64,000 nt of DNA from positions 1 to 64,000 of the forward strand of contig CAKOPG010000002.1 of NCBI GenBank assembly GCA_934098745.1. Direction: 5' to 3'. A program made the position numbers and the translations under genes. The notes under the pieces were generated by a model. That model did not search any database and had not been told where the DNA came from. It was given only the letters and a program-made list of their open reading frames with translations. This stretch comes from an uncultured Bacilli bacterium (GTDB lineage Bacteria > Bacillota_I > Bacilli_A > RF39 > UBA660). This document shows positions 1 to 8,803 of this stretch, piece by piece; position 1 is the stretch's first letter, and every line of letters begins with the position of its first letter.

Positions 1-31
1 AGCTTCCAATAATAATTGAATATTACTTCAA

Positions 32-47
32 TGTTCCACGTGAAACA
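32..47. promoter_or_regulatory. parS site 1
   Basis: TGTTCCACGTGAAACA, full match to the degenerate ParB-binding palindrome TGTTNCACGTGAAACA. Confidence 0.9.
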
Positions 48-105
48 TATACTTCGCTTTATATCTACAATAACTAGTTTCAATAGTAATCGAATATTAC
101 TTTAA

Positions 106-121
106 TGTTCCACGTGAAACA
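106..121. promoter_or_regulatory. parS site 2
   Basis: Same 16-mer as site 1 in the second 75-bp unit. The flanks here diverge slightly (downstream ATATATATAG in place of ATATACTTCG). Confidence 0.9.
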
Positions 122-180
122 TATATATAGTTTTATCTCTAAAATAACTAGCTTCCAATAATAATTGAATATTACTTCAA

Positions 181-196
181 TGTTCCACGTGAAACA
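181..196. promoter_or_regulatory. parS site 3
   Basis: Same 16-mer as site 1 in the third repeat unit. Confidence 0.9.
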
Positions 197-255
197 TATA
201 CTTCGCTTTATATCTACAATAACTAGCTTCCGATAATAATCGAATATTATTTCGA

Positions 256-271
256 TGTTCCACGTGAAACA
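256..271. promoter_or_regulatory. parS site 4
   Basis: Same 16-mer as site 1 in the fourth repeat unit. Confidence 0.9.
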
Positions 272-329
272 TATACTTCGCTTTATATCTACAATAACTA
301 GCTTCAATAATAATCAAATATTATTCCAA

Positions 330-345
330 TGTTTCACGTGAAACA
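330..345. promoter_or_regulatory. parS site 5 (perfect palindrome)
   Basis: TGTTTCACGTGAAACA, the fully symmetric parS sequence. It is the last unit, closest to gyrA, and the only one with T at the variable fifth position. Confidence 0.92.
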
Positions 346-379
346 TATATTGCGCTCACTTGAAATAAAAATATTAAAT

Positions 380-510
380 AACAATCAACATAAAAGTATC
401 TATCAACAATTAATTAAGAAAAATAAACAGAAATTAAAAATCTGTCAGTACATATTTACAGATTTTTAATTTCTGAAACAACAATGAAATGTGTCTATCA
501 ACAGGTGTAT
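380..510. other. intergenic DNA with two DnaA-box-like words and an 18-bp inverted repeat
   Basis: This stretch between the parS array and the gyrA terminator has no credible gene. It holds CTATCAACA at 400-408 and 495-503, one base from the local DnaA box TTATCAACA. It also holds a perfect inverted repeat: CAGAAATTAAAAATCTGT at 428-445 and its complement at 458-475, with a 12-base loop. On the minus strand the hairpin is followed by a T-rich run (TTTATTTTTCTT), so it may be a second terminator behind gyrA. A cruciform or protein site is the alternative. Confidence 0.6.
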
Positions 511-511
511 A

Positions 512-545
512 TAAAAAAAAGAACATAGTTATATTAACTATATTC
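512..545 (-). terminator. terminator of gyrB-gyrA
   Basis: The stem pairs 521-531 with 535-545 (one mismatch) around a 3-base loop and is followed on the minus strand by a run of eight Ts. It lies 15 bases past the gyrA stop. Confidence 0.85.
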
Positions 546-559
546 TTTTAATCAAACAT

Positions 560-3133
560 TTATTCTTCATTATTGTTGCTTTCAATATTTTCCATACTGT
601 CAGATCTATCATCAATTTCCTTTTCTTCATCTGTATCAACAATTGAAATTGAACTTACTGCTTGTCCCTCACGTAAATTAATAAGTCTAACACCCTGAGT
701 TACTCTACTCATTTCTGATATCTTATCAACAGCTAATCTAATAATAATACCCTCATTTGTTATAATAATTAAATCTTTTGTATTATCAACAGTCTTAAAT
801 GCTGTAATTGGTCCATTTTTTTCTGTAACATTTAAAGTCTTAACACCTTTACCACCACGATTAGTAATACGATATTCTTCAATTGGAGTCTTTTTACCAT
901 AACCGTTCTCCGTTACTACCAATACATCTTCATTATCTTTGGCAATTTCCATACCTACAAGAACACTACCATCTAAATTAATACCTCTGACACCAGCCGC
1001 TCCACGACCCATTACTCTAATTAAATCCTCATTAAATCTAACCATACGACCATTAGAAGCAGCCATCAGTATATCACATTTACCATCAGTATTTTTAACA
1101 GAAATTAGCTCATCATCATCCCTCAAAGTAATAAATTTTTTACCACTTGATCTAATATTAAAGAACTCTGAAACGTCAGTACGCTTAATTAAACCACTTC
1201 TCGTCGCAAATACTAAATATTTACAATCATCGTTCTTAGAACCATTTAAAAGTGAAGTAACATATTCTCCTTGCTCCATATTAAGTAAATTAACTATTGG
1301 TAATCCCTTTGATTGCCTACTATATTCAGGAATTTCATAACCCTTAACACGATATACCTTACCCTTATTAGTAAAGAATAAAACATAATCATGTGTTGAG
1401 CAATTTAACATTTGTTCAACAAAATCTTCTTCATTAATTGACATTCCTTTAATACCAACACCACCACGATGTTGAGTTTTGTATGTATCAACAGGTAATC
1501 TCTTAATATAACCTTTCTTAGTTAAAGTAATAACAATTTTATTTTCTGGAATTAACGTCTCATCATCAATATAATCTATTGCCGTCATATCAATATGAGT
1601 TCTTCTTTCATCTCCATATTTATTCTTAATTTCAAGTAATTCATTTTTAATAATTGTTAATACCTTTTGCTCTGAAGCCAATATAGATTTTAATTCCTCA
1701 ATTTCAAGTAATAAATCTTTTAATTCAGCTTCTATCTTATCTCTTTCCAATCCAGTTAAACGACGTAATTTTAATTCAAGTATGGCATCAGTTTGAATAT
1801 CAGTTAAATTAAATCTAGCTATTAATTTTTCTTTTGCTTCGACATCACTCTCAGCTGATTTGATGATCTGAATTACTTCATCAATATTATCTTGAGCAAT
1901 TTTATAACCTTCTAGTATATGAACACGACGTTCATCTTTTTCAAGATCAAATCTAGTTCTACGAATTATAACTTCTTTTTGATAATCAATATATTTAGAA
2001 ATAATATCTTTTAAGCCTAACGTTCTAGGTGTACCATTGTCAATCATTAAAAATATTATTCCATACTGAGTTTGAAAATTAGTATGCTTATATAAATTAT
2101 TAAGAACAACTTGTGCATTTGCATCTCTCTTTAAAGTAATTGTAATCTTAATTCCATCTTTTAAATCAGTATGATAATCAGAAATTCCATCAATTACCTT
2201 ATCACGAACTAATTCTGCTACCTTATTTTTTAACTCCATAGTATTTACACCGTATGGAACTTCCGTAATTACTATCTGATTATGATTATTATGTTCTTCT
2301 ATCGTTGCTCTACTTCTAATTGTTATTGAACCTCTACCAGTTTCATATGCCTTTTTAATACCAGAATTACCCAAAATAATACCTCCCGTAGGAAAATCTG
2401 GTCCTTTTATATATTGCATCAAACCTAATGTATCAATTTCTGGATTTTCTATATAAGCAACACATCCATCAATTACTTCAGTTAAATTATGTGGTGGAAT
2501 ATTCGTCGCCATACCTACAGCTATTCCCATCGTACCATTAACTAATATATTAGGGAACCTTGATGGCAAAACAACAGGTTCATCTAAAGTTTCATCAAAG
2601 TTTTTCATCATATCAACAGTATTTTTTCTGATATCACTAAGCAATTCTAAAGATAATTTTGAAAGACGAGACTCTGTATAACGCATAGCTGCTGCACCAT
2701 CACCTTCAATATTACCAAAATTACCATGTCCATCGATTAATAAATACCTTTGACTAAAATCTTGCGCCATTCTTACCATAGCTTCATATATAGAAGAATC
2801 GCCATGTGGGTGATAATTACCCATAACTTCTCCCACTGTTTTAGCAGACTTACGATGTGGTTTATCTGGAGTATAACCAGAATTATACATGCTCCATAAA
2901 ATCCTCCTATGAACAGGTTTTAAACCATCACGTAAATCAGGAATAGCACGAGAAGTAATTACACTCATTGAATAATCCAAAAAGGAATTTTCTACTTCTT
3001 TAACAATATTGTTTTCAGACAAACTATCTCTTTCATGAAAAACATCATTAAATTCTGAAGAATTAGTAGTCTCATTATCATTATTTTTATCTGTATCAAC
3101 AGGTTCATTTTCTAACTTATTTTCTTCTTCCAT
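560..3133 (-). CDS. gyrA: DNA gyrase subunit A
   Basis: Breakage-reunion subunit of DNA gyrase, which with GyrB introduces negative supercoils using ATP. The protein has 857 residues. The active-site tyrosine lies in AAAMRYTE. The quinolone-determining region reads [10 protein letters not shown], with Ser and an acidic residue at the usual positions. The C-terminal half holds the beta-pinwheel with its GyrA box ([13 protein letters not shown]). Compared with typical GyrA it has an extra acidic N-terminal tail of about 45 residues before [13 protein letters not shown]. It lies 11 bp downstream of gyrB in one transcription unit and ends at a strong terminator. Identification is certain; the role of the tail is unknown. 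Confidence 0.98.
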   Translation of the reverse strand: MEEENKLENEPVDTDKNNDNETTNSSEFNDVFHERDSLSENNIVKEVENSFLDYSMSVITSRAIPDLRDGLKPVHRRILWSMYNSGYTPDKPHRKSAKTVGEVMGNYHPHGDSSIYEAMVRMAQDFSQRYLLIDGHGNFGNIEGDGAAAMRYTESRLSKLSLELLSDIRKNTVDMMKNFDETLDEPVVLPSRFPNILVNGTMGIAVGMATNIPPHNLTEVIDGCVAYIENPEIDTLGLMQYIKGPDFPTGGIILGNSGIKKAYETGRGSITIRSRATIEEHNNHNQIVITEVPYGVNTMELKNKVAELVRDKVIDGISDYHTDLKDGIKITITLKRDANAQVVLNNLYKHTNFQTQYGIIFLMIDNGTPRTLGLKDIISKYIDYQKEVIIRRTRFDLEKDERRVHILEGYKIAQDNIDEVIQIIKSAESDVEAKEKLIARFNLTDIQTDAILELKLRRLTGLERDKIEAELKDLLLEIEELKSILASEQKVLTIIKNELLEIKNKYGDERRTHIDMTAIDYIDDETLIPENKIVITLTKKGYIKRLPVDTYKTQHRGGVGIKGMSINEEDFVEQMLNCSTHDYVLFFTNKGKVYRVKGYEIPEYSRQSKGLPIVNLLNMEQGEYVTSLLNGSKNDDCKYLVFATRSGLIKRTDVSEFFNIRSSGKKFITLRDDDELISVKNTDGKCDILMAASNGRMVRFNEDLIRVMGRGAAGVRGINLDGSVLVGMEIAKDNEDVLVVTENGYGKKTPIEEYRITNRGGKGVKTLNVTEKNGPITAFKTVDNTKDLIIITNEGIIIRLAVDKISEMSRVTQGVRLINLREGQAVSSISIVDTDEEKEIDDRSDSMENIESNNNEE

Positions 3134-3144
3134 TTTTTCACCCC

Positions 3145-5076
3145 CTAAATATCAAGATTTTCAACAAATCTAGCATTTTCCTCTATAAATTTTCTTCTAG
3201 GTTCTACGTCATCACCCATTAACTTTTCAAATACCTTATCAGCCTCTACACAATCAGATACTGTAATTCTTCTTAAAATGCGCTTATTTATATCCATAGT
3301 AGTTTCATTTAATTCTTCTGCATCCATTTCACCAAGACCTTTCATACGTGCAATCTCAGCTCTATTACGAACTCCTTCAGGAAGTGATGATAAATAAGCC
3401 TCTTTTTCTTTTTCATCAAGAACATATTTTCGTGTTTTACCATGCATTATTCTAAATAATGGAGGTTGTGCTGCATAAACATGTCCCTGTTCAACAATAG
3501 GCTTAAAAAATCTATAAAATAAAGTTAATAATAATATTCTAATATGTGATCCATCAACATCGGCATCGGTCATTATAATAATTTTATCATACCTAAGTTT
3601 TGATAAATCAAATTCTTCGCCAATACCAGTTCCAAAAGCTGTAATTATTGTCCTTATTTCTTCATTAGATAAAGCCTTATCAAGTCTAGCCTTTTCTACG
3701 TTTAATATCTTTCCTCTAAGTGGCAGAATTGCTTGTGTCATTGAATCTCTTCCCTTTTTAGCTGAACCACCAGCACTATCTCCTTCGACTATAAATATTT
3801 CAGAAATCTTTGGATCCTTACTTTTACAATCAGATAATTTACCAAAGAAATTAGTCGTAGCCAAATCTGTCTTTCTAGTAATCTCTCTTGCCTTTCTAGC
3901 AGCATTTCTAGCTCGACAAGCCAACATAGCTTTATTAACAATAACTTTCGCATCATCCGGATTTTCTAATAAAAATCTTTCAAATCCTTGTGAAAAAACA
4001 CTATCAGCTAATTTTCTTACCTCTGAATTACCAAGTCTTCCCTTAGTTTGTCCTTCAAATTGTGGATTCGGATGCTTACAAGAAATAATCATTGTTAAAC
4101 CTTCTTTAACATCATCCCCTGTAAGTGAATCATCTTTTTCTTTTAAAATTCCATTCTTTCTTGCATAGTTATTAATTACTCTTGTTAAAGCCCTACGTAC
4201 ACCCTCTTCATGAGTACCTCCATCATGTGTATTAATGTTATTAACAAAAGAATATATATTATCATTATATCCTGTATTATATTGCATAGCTACTTCAAAC
4301 ATAACACCATCTTCTTCACCAGATAAATGAATAATATCCTCATGAATTGGTGTTTTACCTTGATTGATAAACTTGACATATTCACTAATACCACCTTCAT
4401 ATAAGAAAGTTTCTCCCGTAGTATCTTCCATATCACGATCATCTCTCAAAGTAATAGATAATCCCCTATTCAAAAAAGCTAATTCTCTAATTCTAACCTT
4501 TAATATTTCATAATCATATATTTCACTATCAAAAATTTCGGGATCAGGTTTAAAAGTAACTGTTGTACCAGTTCTATTTTCACTACACTTATCGATTACT
4601 GTTAGTGGAGCAACAGGATGTCCACCATTTTCAAATCTTATAAAATATACTTGTGAATTCTTATATACTTTAACTTCAACCCATTTACTTAAAGCATTAA
4701 CTACTGATGCTCCAACACCATGAAGACCACCAGATACCTTATATCCACCACCGCCAAATTTACCACCAGCATGAAGTACTGTATATACAGTCTCAACAGT
4801 AGATTTTTTTGTTTTAGGATGAATATCTACAGGAATACCACGTCCATCATCTTTTACTGTTATTGAATTATCTTTATTAATAACAACCTCAATATTATGA
4901 CAATATCCTGCTAATGCTTCATCAATTGAATTATCAACAATTTCCCATACTAAATGATGTAATCCTTTAATATCGGTAGTACCAATATACATTCCAGGCC
5001 TTTTTCTTACCGCCTCTAATCCTTCCAAAACTTGTATATCCGAAGCATCATAATGTTCATTTTTATTTTCCTCCAT
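3145..5076 (-). CDS. gyrB: DNA gyrase subunit B
   Basis: ATPase subunit of DNA gyrase, 643 residues. The N-terminal GHKL ATPase shows the DNS.DEA motif ([13 protein letters not shown]) and the [15 protein letters not shown] loop. The TOPRIM domain shows EGDSAGGSA and the metal site DADVDGSHI. The C-terminal end (RRKFIEENA) is complete. I chose the ATG at 5076 ([10 protein letters not shown]) over a GTG at 5085 because the purine-rich GAAGGGACG lies at a workable distance only from the ATG. It follows recF by about 19 bp and precedes gyrA, so the three are probably cotranscribed. Confidence 0.98.
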   Translation of the reverse strand: MEENKNEHYDASDIQVLEGLEAVRKRPGMYIGTTDIKGLHHLVWEIVDNSIDEALAGYCHNIEVVINKDNSITVKDDGRGIPVDIHPKTKKSTVETVYTVLHAGGKFGGGGYKVSGGLHGVGASVVNALSKWVEVKVYKNSQVYFIRFENGGHPVAPLTVIDKCSENRTGTTVTFKPDPEIFDSEIYDYEILKVRIRELAFLNRGLSITLRDDRDMEDTTGETFLYEGGISEYVKFINQGKTPIHEDIIHLSGEEDGVMFEVAMQYNTGYNDNIYSFVNNINTHDGGTHEEGVRRALTRVINNYARKNGILKEKDDSLTGDDVKEGLTMIISCKHPNPQFEGQTKGRLGNSEVRKLADSVFSQGFERFLLENPDDAKVIVNKAMLACRARNAARKAREITRKTDLATTNFFGKLSDCKSKDPKISEIFIVEGDSAGGSAKKGRDSMTQAILPLRGKILNVEKARLDKALSNEEIRTIITAFGTGIGEEFDLSKLRYDKIIIMTDADVDGSHIRILLLTLFYRFFKPIVEQGHVYAAQPPLFRIMHGKTRKYVLDEKEKEAYLSSLPEGVRNRAEIARMKGLGEMDAEELNETTMDINKRILRRITVSDCVEADKVFEKLMGDDVEPRRKFIEENARFVENLDI

Positions 5077-5095
5077 AATTATCACGTCCCTTCAA

Positions 5096-6205
5096 TTAGT
5101 CATAATTTTTATAAACTACTTTTCCTGCTTCTATCTTTGTAATATAACTATTACTAATATTTTCATTATTAACACTATCAACATCTGTTGTTGTTATAAT
5201 TGTCTGAATATCTCTATTCAAATAATTAATTATTCTATTTCTTTTATCTATATCTAGTTCACTAAACAAATCATCCAAAAGTAAAACTGGATACTCTAAA
5301 CTAACATCTTTAAATACTTCTATTTCAGATAATTTTAAAGATAGTACCGCCATTTTTAATTGTCCTTGTGAACCATACATCAATAAATCATTTCCATCCA
5401 AATAAAAACTAAAATCATCTCTATGTGGACCAATCATTGTACTACCATAAATTACTTCTTTATCAAAATTCTTTTCTAATTTTGAAATCAAACTAGTCTT
5501 CATCTCTTCTTCCGTAGTAATATCTATATTAGTAATATACTTTAATTTAAGGCCATCATAATCTGATATCTCTTTATAAGTTTTATCTAAATAATAATTT
5601 ACCTTATTAATAAAAGTCTCTCTATATTTATATATATCTACAGCTAGTAAAACAAACTTAGTAGTAAGAACATTAAAATACAAAGTATTATATTCCCCAT
5701 TTTTAATAACTTTTAAATATTCATTTCTTTGTTTTAAAACAACATTAAACTCATTTAATATATTGATATATTTTCTATGTAATTGACTAATTTCTATATT
5801 TAAAAATCTTCTACGATTAGCAGGTCCTTCTTTAATCAGTCTAAGATTATCTGGACTAAATATAACAGTTCTAAAATTTCCTATATAATCGCTATGTTTT
5901 TTTATTTCTTTATCATTAATTTCTGTCTTCTTACCATTTTCATTGATTAAAACAGCTAACTTTTTACTACCAGCAACACTATTTATTTTTCCACCTATTT
6001 GTGAAAATAAAGCATCTCTCCTAATAACACATCGATCACTTACAGATAAAAAAGATTTAGTAATAGATAAATAATAAATAGCTTCTAATATATTTGTCTT
6101 TCCTTGAGCATTATCTCCAATAATAATATTTAATCTATTATTAAAATCAATCAACAATTCTTGATAATTACGAAAGTTTTTTAAATGTAATTTTACAATA
6201 TTCAT
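5096..6205 (-). CDS. recF: DNA replication/repair protein RecF
   Basis: SMC-like ATPase of the RecFOR pathway that helps load RecA at gapped DNA. The protein has 369 residues. The Walker A motif GDNAQGKTN is near residue 30, the signature motif YGSQGQLKMAVLSLKL is near residue 280, and Walker B LLLDDLFSELD follows. All motifs look intact. It sits upstream of gyrB as in Bacilli, but the usual small S4-domain gene (yaaA/rlbA) next to it and remB before gyrB are missing. Confidence 0.97.
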   Translation of the reverse strand: MNIVKLHLKNFRNYQELLIDFNNRLNIIIGDNAQGKTNILEAIYYLSITKSFLSVSDRCVIRRDALFSQIGGKINSVAGSKKLAVLINENGKKTEINDKEIKKHSDYIGNFRTVIFSPDNLRLIKEGPANRRRFLNIEISQLHRKYINILNEFNVVLKQRNEYLKVIKNGEYNTLYFNVLTTKFVLLAVDIYKYRETFINKVNYYLDKTYKEISDYDGLKLKYITNIDITTEEEMKTSLISKLEKNFDKEVIYGSTMIGPHRDDFSFYLDGNDLLMYGSQGQLKMAVLSLKLSEIEVFKDVSLEYPVLLLDDLFSELDIDKRNRIINYLNRDIQTIITTTDVDSVNNENISNSYITKIEAGKVVYKNYD

Positions 6206-6297
6206 TTGTTCTTTTTTTCATACTCAAACCATTCCCACAAATATACATTATTTATTAATTATTACAGTATAATTATATCATAAAAACCCATAAAATA

Positions 6298-6337
6298 AAA
6301 GAAAAAGTCCTATTTTTCCAAACTTTTTCTTCTTTTA
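6298..6337 (-). terminator. terminator overlapping the 3' end of comK
   Basis: The minus strand reads AAGAAAAAGT, a short loop, ACTTTTTCTT and more Ts. The left arm lies inside the last codons of the gene. It separates comK from recF. Confidence 0.6.
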
Positions 6338-6762
6338 TTTAATTCATAATCTAACATCAAACTTCTAGTTACCTGATTGTCTATAATGTAATAAGAAAAA
6401 TCAATTAAATAATCAAAATCATTTTTAAAATGTAACAATGTTTTTTTATTAACTTGTTCATATTTTTTTAAATTATTAAATGATATCCATATATTATTTT
6501 TATCTCTTGAAGATTTTAATGGGAAAAAAATAATATTTCTCGTATCTTCAATTACTATTGGAGACTTAGAAACAATATTAATCAAATTATTTGTCATTTT
6601 TGTTCTTGAAATTAAGGAATTACCAAAAAAGCGACAACTATTATCAATAATTTTTTTAACATTTTCCTCTACTACAAATTCTCCATCATATGTAATTACC
6701 CTCGTTGTATTATTTTCTTCACTAATAAGTAGAAGTGTTGATAAATCTATTTCATACATCAT
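6310..6762 (-). CDS. comK: ComK-family competence transcription factor
   Basis: The protein has 150 residues. The core matches the ComK family as I know it from Bacillus: IIDNSCRFFG followed by a basic segment, SPIVIEDTRNIIFFPLKSS, then WISF at the position of ComK's WISH, and DNQVTRS where ComK has ENQVYRT. ComK switches on DNA-uptake genes in Bacilli. This copy is shorter than B. subtilis ComK (about 190 residues), ending soon after the QVTRS motif. It is divergent from the unknown gene at 6905 and sits between recF and dnaN, which is not the usual place. The first ATG follows a GGGGGGAAT ribosome site. Family assignment is by eye and fairly sure; whether it activates competence here is inference. 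Confidence 0.85.
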   Translation of the reverse strand: MMYEIDLSTLLLISEENNTTRVITYDGEFVVEENVKKIIDNSCRFFGNSLISRTKMTNNLINIVSKSPIVIEDTRNIIFFPLKSSRDKNNIWISFNNLKKYEQVNKKTLLHFKNDFDYLIDFSYYIIDNQVTRSLMLDYELNKRRKSLEK

Positions 6763-6857
6763 ATTCCCCCCTTAACTCTTTATTAAAGCACATTATAATG
6801 TCGAAGTTTGTCAAAATATGTAGAATCATAAAATATTTGTAGAAATATATCTTATTA

Positions 6858-6887
6858 TTGACAAATATAATGTATTAGGAATAATAT
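6858..6887 (+). promoter_or_regulatory. promoter of the gene at 6905
   Basis: The -35 element TTGACA is at 6858-6863 and a -10-like TAATAT is at 6882-6887 (18-bp spacer). They lie just upstream of the ribosome site GGAGG at 6895-6899. Confidence 0.6.
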
Positions 6888-6904
6888 AACTAATGGAGGA
6901 TATT

Positions 6905-7474
6905 ATGACAAATTTATATACAGCAACAATATTTCAAGTAAATAAAAAACTAGGATATCTAAGTACTGGCGTATTTCATGATCATTTTTTAACAGATAAT
7001 TCCAATAATTCTTGGCATCATGAAAGAACTTTTTATAAAAAGAAAGAAATAATTGGTAGTTTTTTAAATGAATATTATTTTAAAGAAAGAAAAACCGGAC
7101 TATGTTTTCCCATTATGAAAATTAGCAAACAAGTCGGTTTAGGATACATTGAAGACTGTCACAATCACGAATTACATACTTTTGTTATTAATTCAGATGA
7201 CTATGATAAATCAAAAGATCAATACAGCTTAAAAGAGTTTTCACCTTTAATAGGGCCCTCTTACGGAGTTATAAAGCCAATTCAAAGTCCATACGAAATT
7301 GCTTCTTATTTAACTCTAAATCACAATTCAGTTATTCTAGAAACAGAACTGTTAAATATAATAAGTGAAGGCGAAAATAACTATCAATCTATCAAAAGAG
7401 AAATGACACCAGGAATTATTACTTCAAAAAATCAAGAATTAATAAAACAAAGAAGATTAACCAAAAAAAAATAA
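6905..7474 (+). CDS. protein of unknown function between comK and dnaN
   Basis: I do not recognise this 189-residue protein. It has no signal peptide or membrane segment. It contains several His-rich spots (GVFHDHF, WHHERTF, EDCHNHELHTF) and a very basic C-terminus ending QRRLTKKK. The ATG at 6905 was chosen because GGAGG lies 5 bases before it; an earlier in-frame ATG at 6893 overlaps that ribosome site. It has its own promoter and terminator and is the only + strand gene inside the dnaA-gyrA block, so it looks like an insertion into the conserved order. It could be a partner of the divergent comK, but nothing in the sequence proves this. Confidence 0.75.
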   Translation: MTNLYTATIFQVNKKLGYLSTGVFHDHFLTDNSNNSWHHERTFYKKKEIIGSFLNEYYFKERKTGLCFPIMKISKQVGLGYIEDCHNHELHTFVINSDDYDKSKDQYSLKEFSPLIGPSYGVIKPIQSPYEIASYLTLNHNSVILETELLNIISEGENNYQSIKREMTPGIITSKNQELIKQRRLTKKK

Positions 7475-7518
7475 CTAAATCAAGAAATGAAGTTCATTTC
7501 AAATTTAGTTATTTTTTT
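7470..7518. terminator. bidirectional terminator between the 6905 gene and dnaN
   Basis: A long stem pairs AATAACTAAAT (from 7470) with ATTTAGTTATT (to 7513), with an inner GAAATGAA/TTCATTTC extension. It is flanked by A-rich DNA on the left and a T-run on the right, so it can serve both converging genes. Confidence 0.85.
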
Positions 7519-7541
7519 ATATCAACAAAACCTGTTCATAA

Positions 7542-8657
7542 CTAATAAGTTTTTATAGGTAAAACTAATTGAATTAAAGATAACTCTTTATCGCTTTTAA
7601 CAATAATAGGTGAATTGTCATTATTCATAAGTAAATGAATTTTTTCTGAATTGAAACTTTTTATTGCTTCTAACATATATTTAGAACTAAAAGATATCGA
7701 TATTTCATCAGCATTATCTATAGCAATTTTTTCTTCTACTTTACCTATTTCTGGAGAATTTGAAGATATAGTCAATTCTCTATTTCTAAGATCTAATTTA
7801 ATTGTATTTTTATCTTTATCTGAAGTAAGTAATGAAGCTCTATCAATCATATCAAATAAAGAAGAATAATCACATTCAATATCAATCTTAAATTCTTTAG
7901 GAATAATATTTGAAGTCACTGGATATGTACCACTAATTAATCTAGATAAAAATATAATATTTTTATACTTAAATAATACTTTATTATTAAATATATGCAT
8001 ATATACATTTTCTTTATCATCTTCTAATATTCTAGAAAGTTCTAATAAATTCTTTCCAGGAATTACTAAATTAAAATCATTCTCATATTTTTCTGGCAAA
8101 TCTATTTGCTTTCTAGCTAAACGATAACTATCCGTAGCTATTACTTCTAATAAATCATTAGACTTTTTAAAGTTAATACCTGTTAATAAAGGTCTAGTTT
8201 CGGATAAAGAAGTTGCAAAAAAAGTTTGATTAATAATATTTTTAAATACTACAGGATTTAAAACAATTGGATTTTTTGTTTCCTCTAAATCTAAATTAGG
8301 AAATTCATTAGGATCTATACCATTCAAATTAAATTCAGATCCTGCTGTTTGAATAATCATATTATATCCATCAATTACCTCAATAACAATATTACTATCA
8401 GGTAATTTTCTGATAATTTCTACTATATACTTTCCACTAATAACAATACTTCCTACTTGTTCAATTTCTTCTATTTTATCTTTTGGTATAAAAGTTCTAA
8501 TAGATATATCTGAATCACTTGCTGATAAATATAAACCTTCTTCTGTTAAATCAAATTTAATACCTGTTAAAATAGGAATTAAATTTTTGTTAGAGATAGC
8601 TTTAGAAGTATTTAATAAGTTCTCTAATAAAATATTTTTTTTAATTACAAATTTCAT
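7542..8657 (-). CDS. dnaN: DNA polymerase III beta sliding clamp
   Basis: Ring-shaped processivity clamp of the replicative polymerase, 371 residues, the normal family length. Three clamp domains are visible: MKFVIKKNILLENLLNTSKAIS at the start, EFNLNGIDPNEFP and ATDSYRLARKQ in the middle, and the C-terminal segment ending in VLPIKTY, which forms the partner-binding pocket. It lies downstream of dnaA, separated by 146 bp of origin DNA with DnaA boxes. The start ATG at 8657 follows a GAAGGAAAAAAA ribosome site. Confidence 0.98.
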   Translation of the reverse strand: MKFVIKKNILLENLLNTSKAISNKNLIPILTGIKFDLTEEGLYLSASDSDISIRTFIPKDKIEEIEQVGSIVISGKYIVEIIRKLPDSNIVIEVIDGYNMIIQTAGSEFNLNGIDPNEFPNLDLEETKNPIVLNPVVFKNIINQTFFATSLSETRPLLTGINFKKSNDLLEVIATDSYRLARKQIDLPEKYENDFNLVIPGKNLLELSRILEDDKENVYMHIFNNKVLFKYKNIIFLSRLISGTYPVTSNIIPKEFKIDIECDYSSLFDMIDRASLLTSDKDKNTIKLDLRNRELTISSNSPEIGKVEEKIAIDNADEISISFSSKYMLEAIKSFNSEKIHLLMNNDNSPIIVKSDKELSLIQLVLPIKTY

Positions 8658-8803
8658 TTTTTTTCCTTCTTTCTTTATATAATTATTACTATTATTATAC
8701 TTGTTGAAACTGTTGAAAACTTACTTAAACCTTTTATTTATAAAGGTTTTATTATCAACAACCATGTTGATAAGTTAAAAGTAATAAACAGTTTATAAAC
8801 AAC
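8658..8803. other. dnaA-dnaN part of oriC: DnaA boxes and DnaA-trio-like unwinding element
   Basis: DnaA boxes: TTATCAACA at 8752-8760 and TGTTGATAA at 8765-8773, with weaker TTATAAACA at 8793-8801. Two contiguous relaxed boxes (TGTTGAAAC at 8702-8710, TGTTGAAAA at 8711-8719) are followed on the minus strand by TAATAATAGTAATAA at 8683-8697. That is five consecutive TA(A/G) trinucleotides, the form of the DnaA-trio of Bacillus oriC, and it leads into AT-rich DNA. The order boxes-trio-AT-rich is that of the known bacterial unwinding module between dnaA and dnaN. Confidence 0.75.

Larger units (their letters stand above)
1..350. repeat. 75-bp tandem repeat array carrying five parS sites
   Basis: Five repeat units of about 75 bp each contain one 16-bp site matching the ParB-binding consensus TGTTNCACGTGAAACA. 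Site starts are 32, 106, 181, 256 and 330, so the spacing is 74, 75, 75 and 74 bp. The 59 bp between sites are also conserved (shared words such as CTTCGCTTTATATCTACAAT). The first unit begins at the window edge, so the array may continue to the left. An ORF reads through the array antisense only because 75 is divisible by three; it is not a gene. Likely role: loading platform for ParB partition complexes near the origin. Confidence 0.9.

Noticed and set aside
80..307. Antisense ORF of 75 residues with a 25-residue repeat
   Set aside because: It lies in the parS tandem array, whose 75-bp unit is divisible by three, so any open frame repeats. The sites themselves explain the conservation.
1..350. 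CRISPR array
   Set aside because: The repeat unit and the spacers are both conserved and the short conserved core is parS; there are no unique spacers and no cas genes.
939..1340. ORF on the + strand inside gyrA
   Set aside because: Shadow of gyrA; it is low-complexity and has no ribosome site. The same holds for the other antisense ORFs inside uvrA, mnmE, infB and dnaN.
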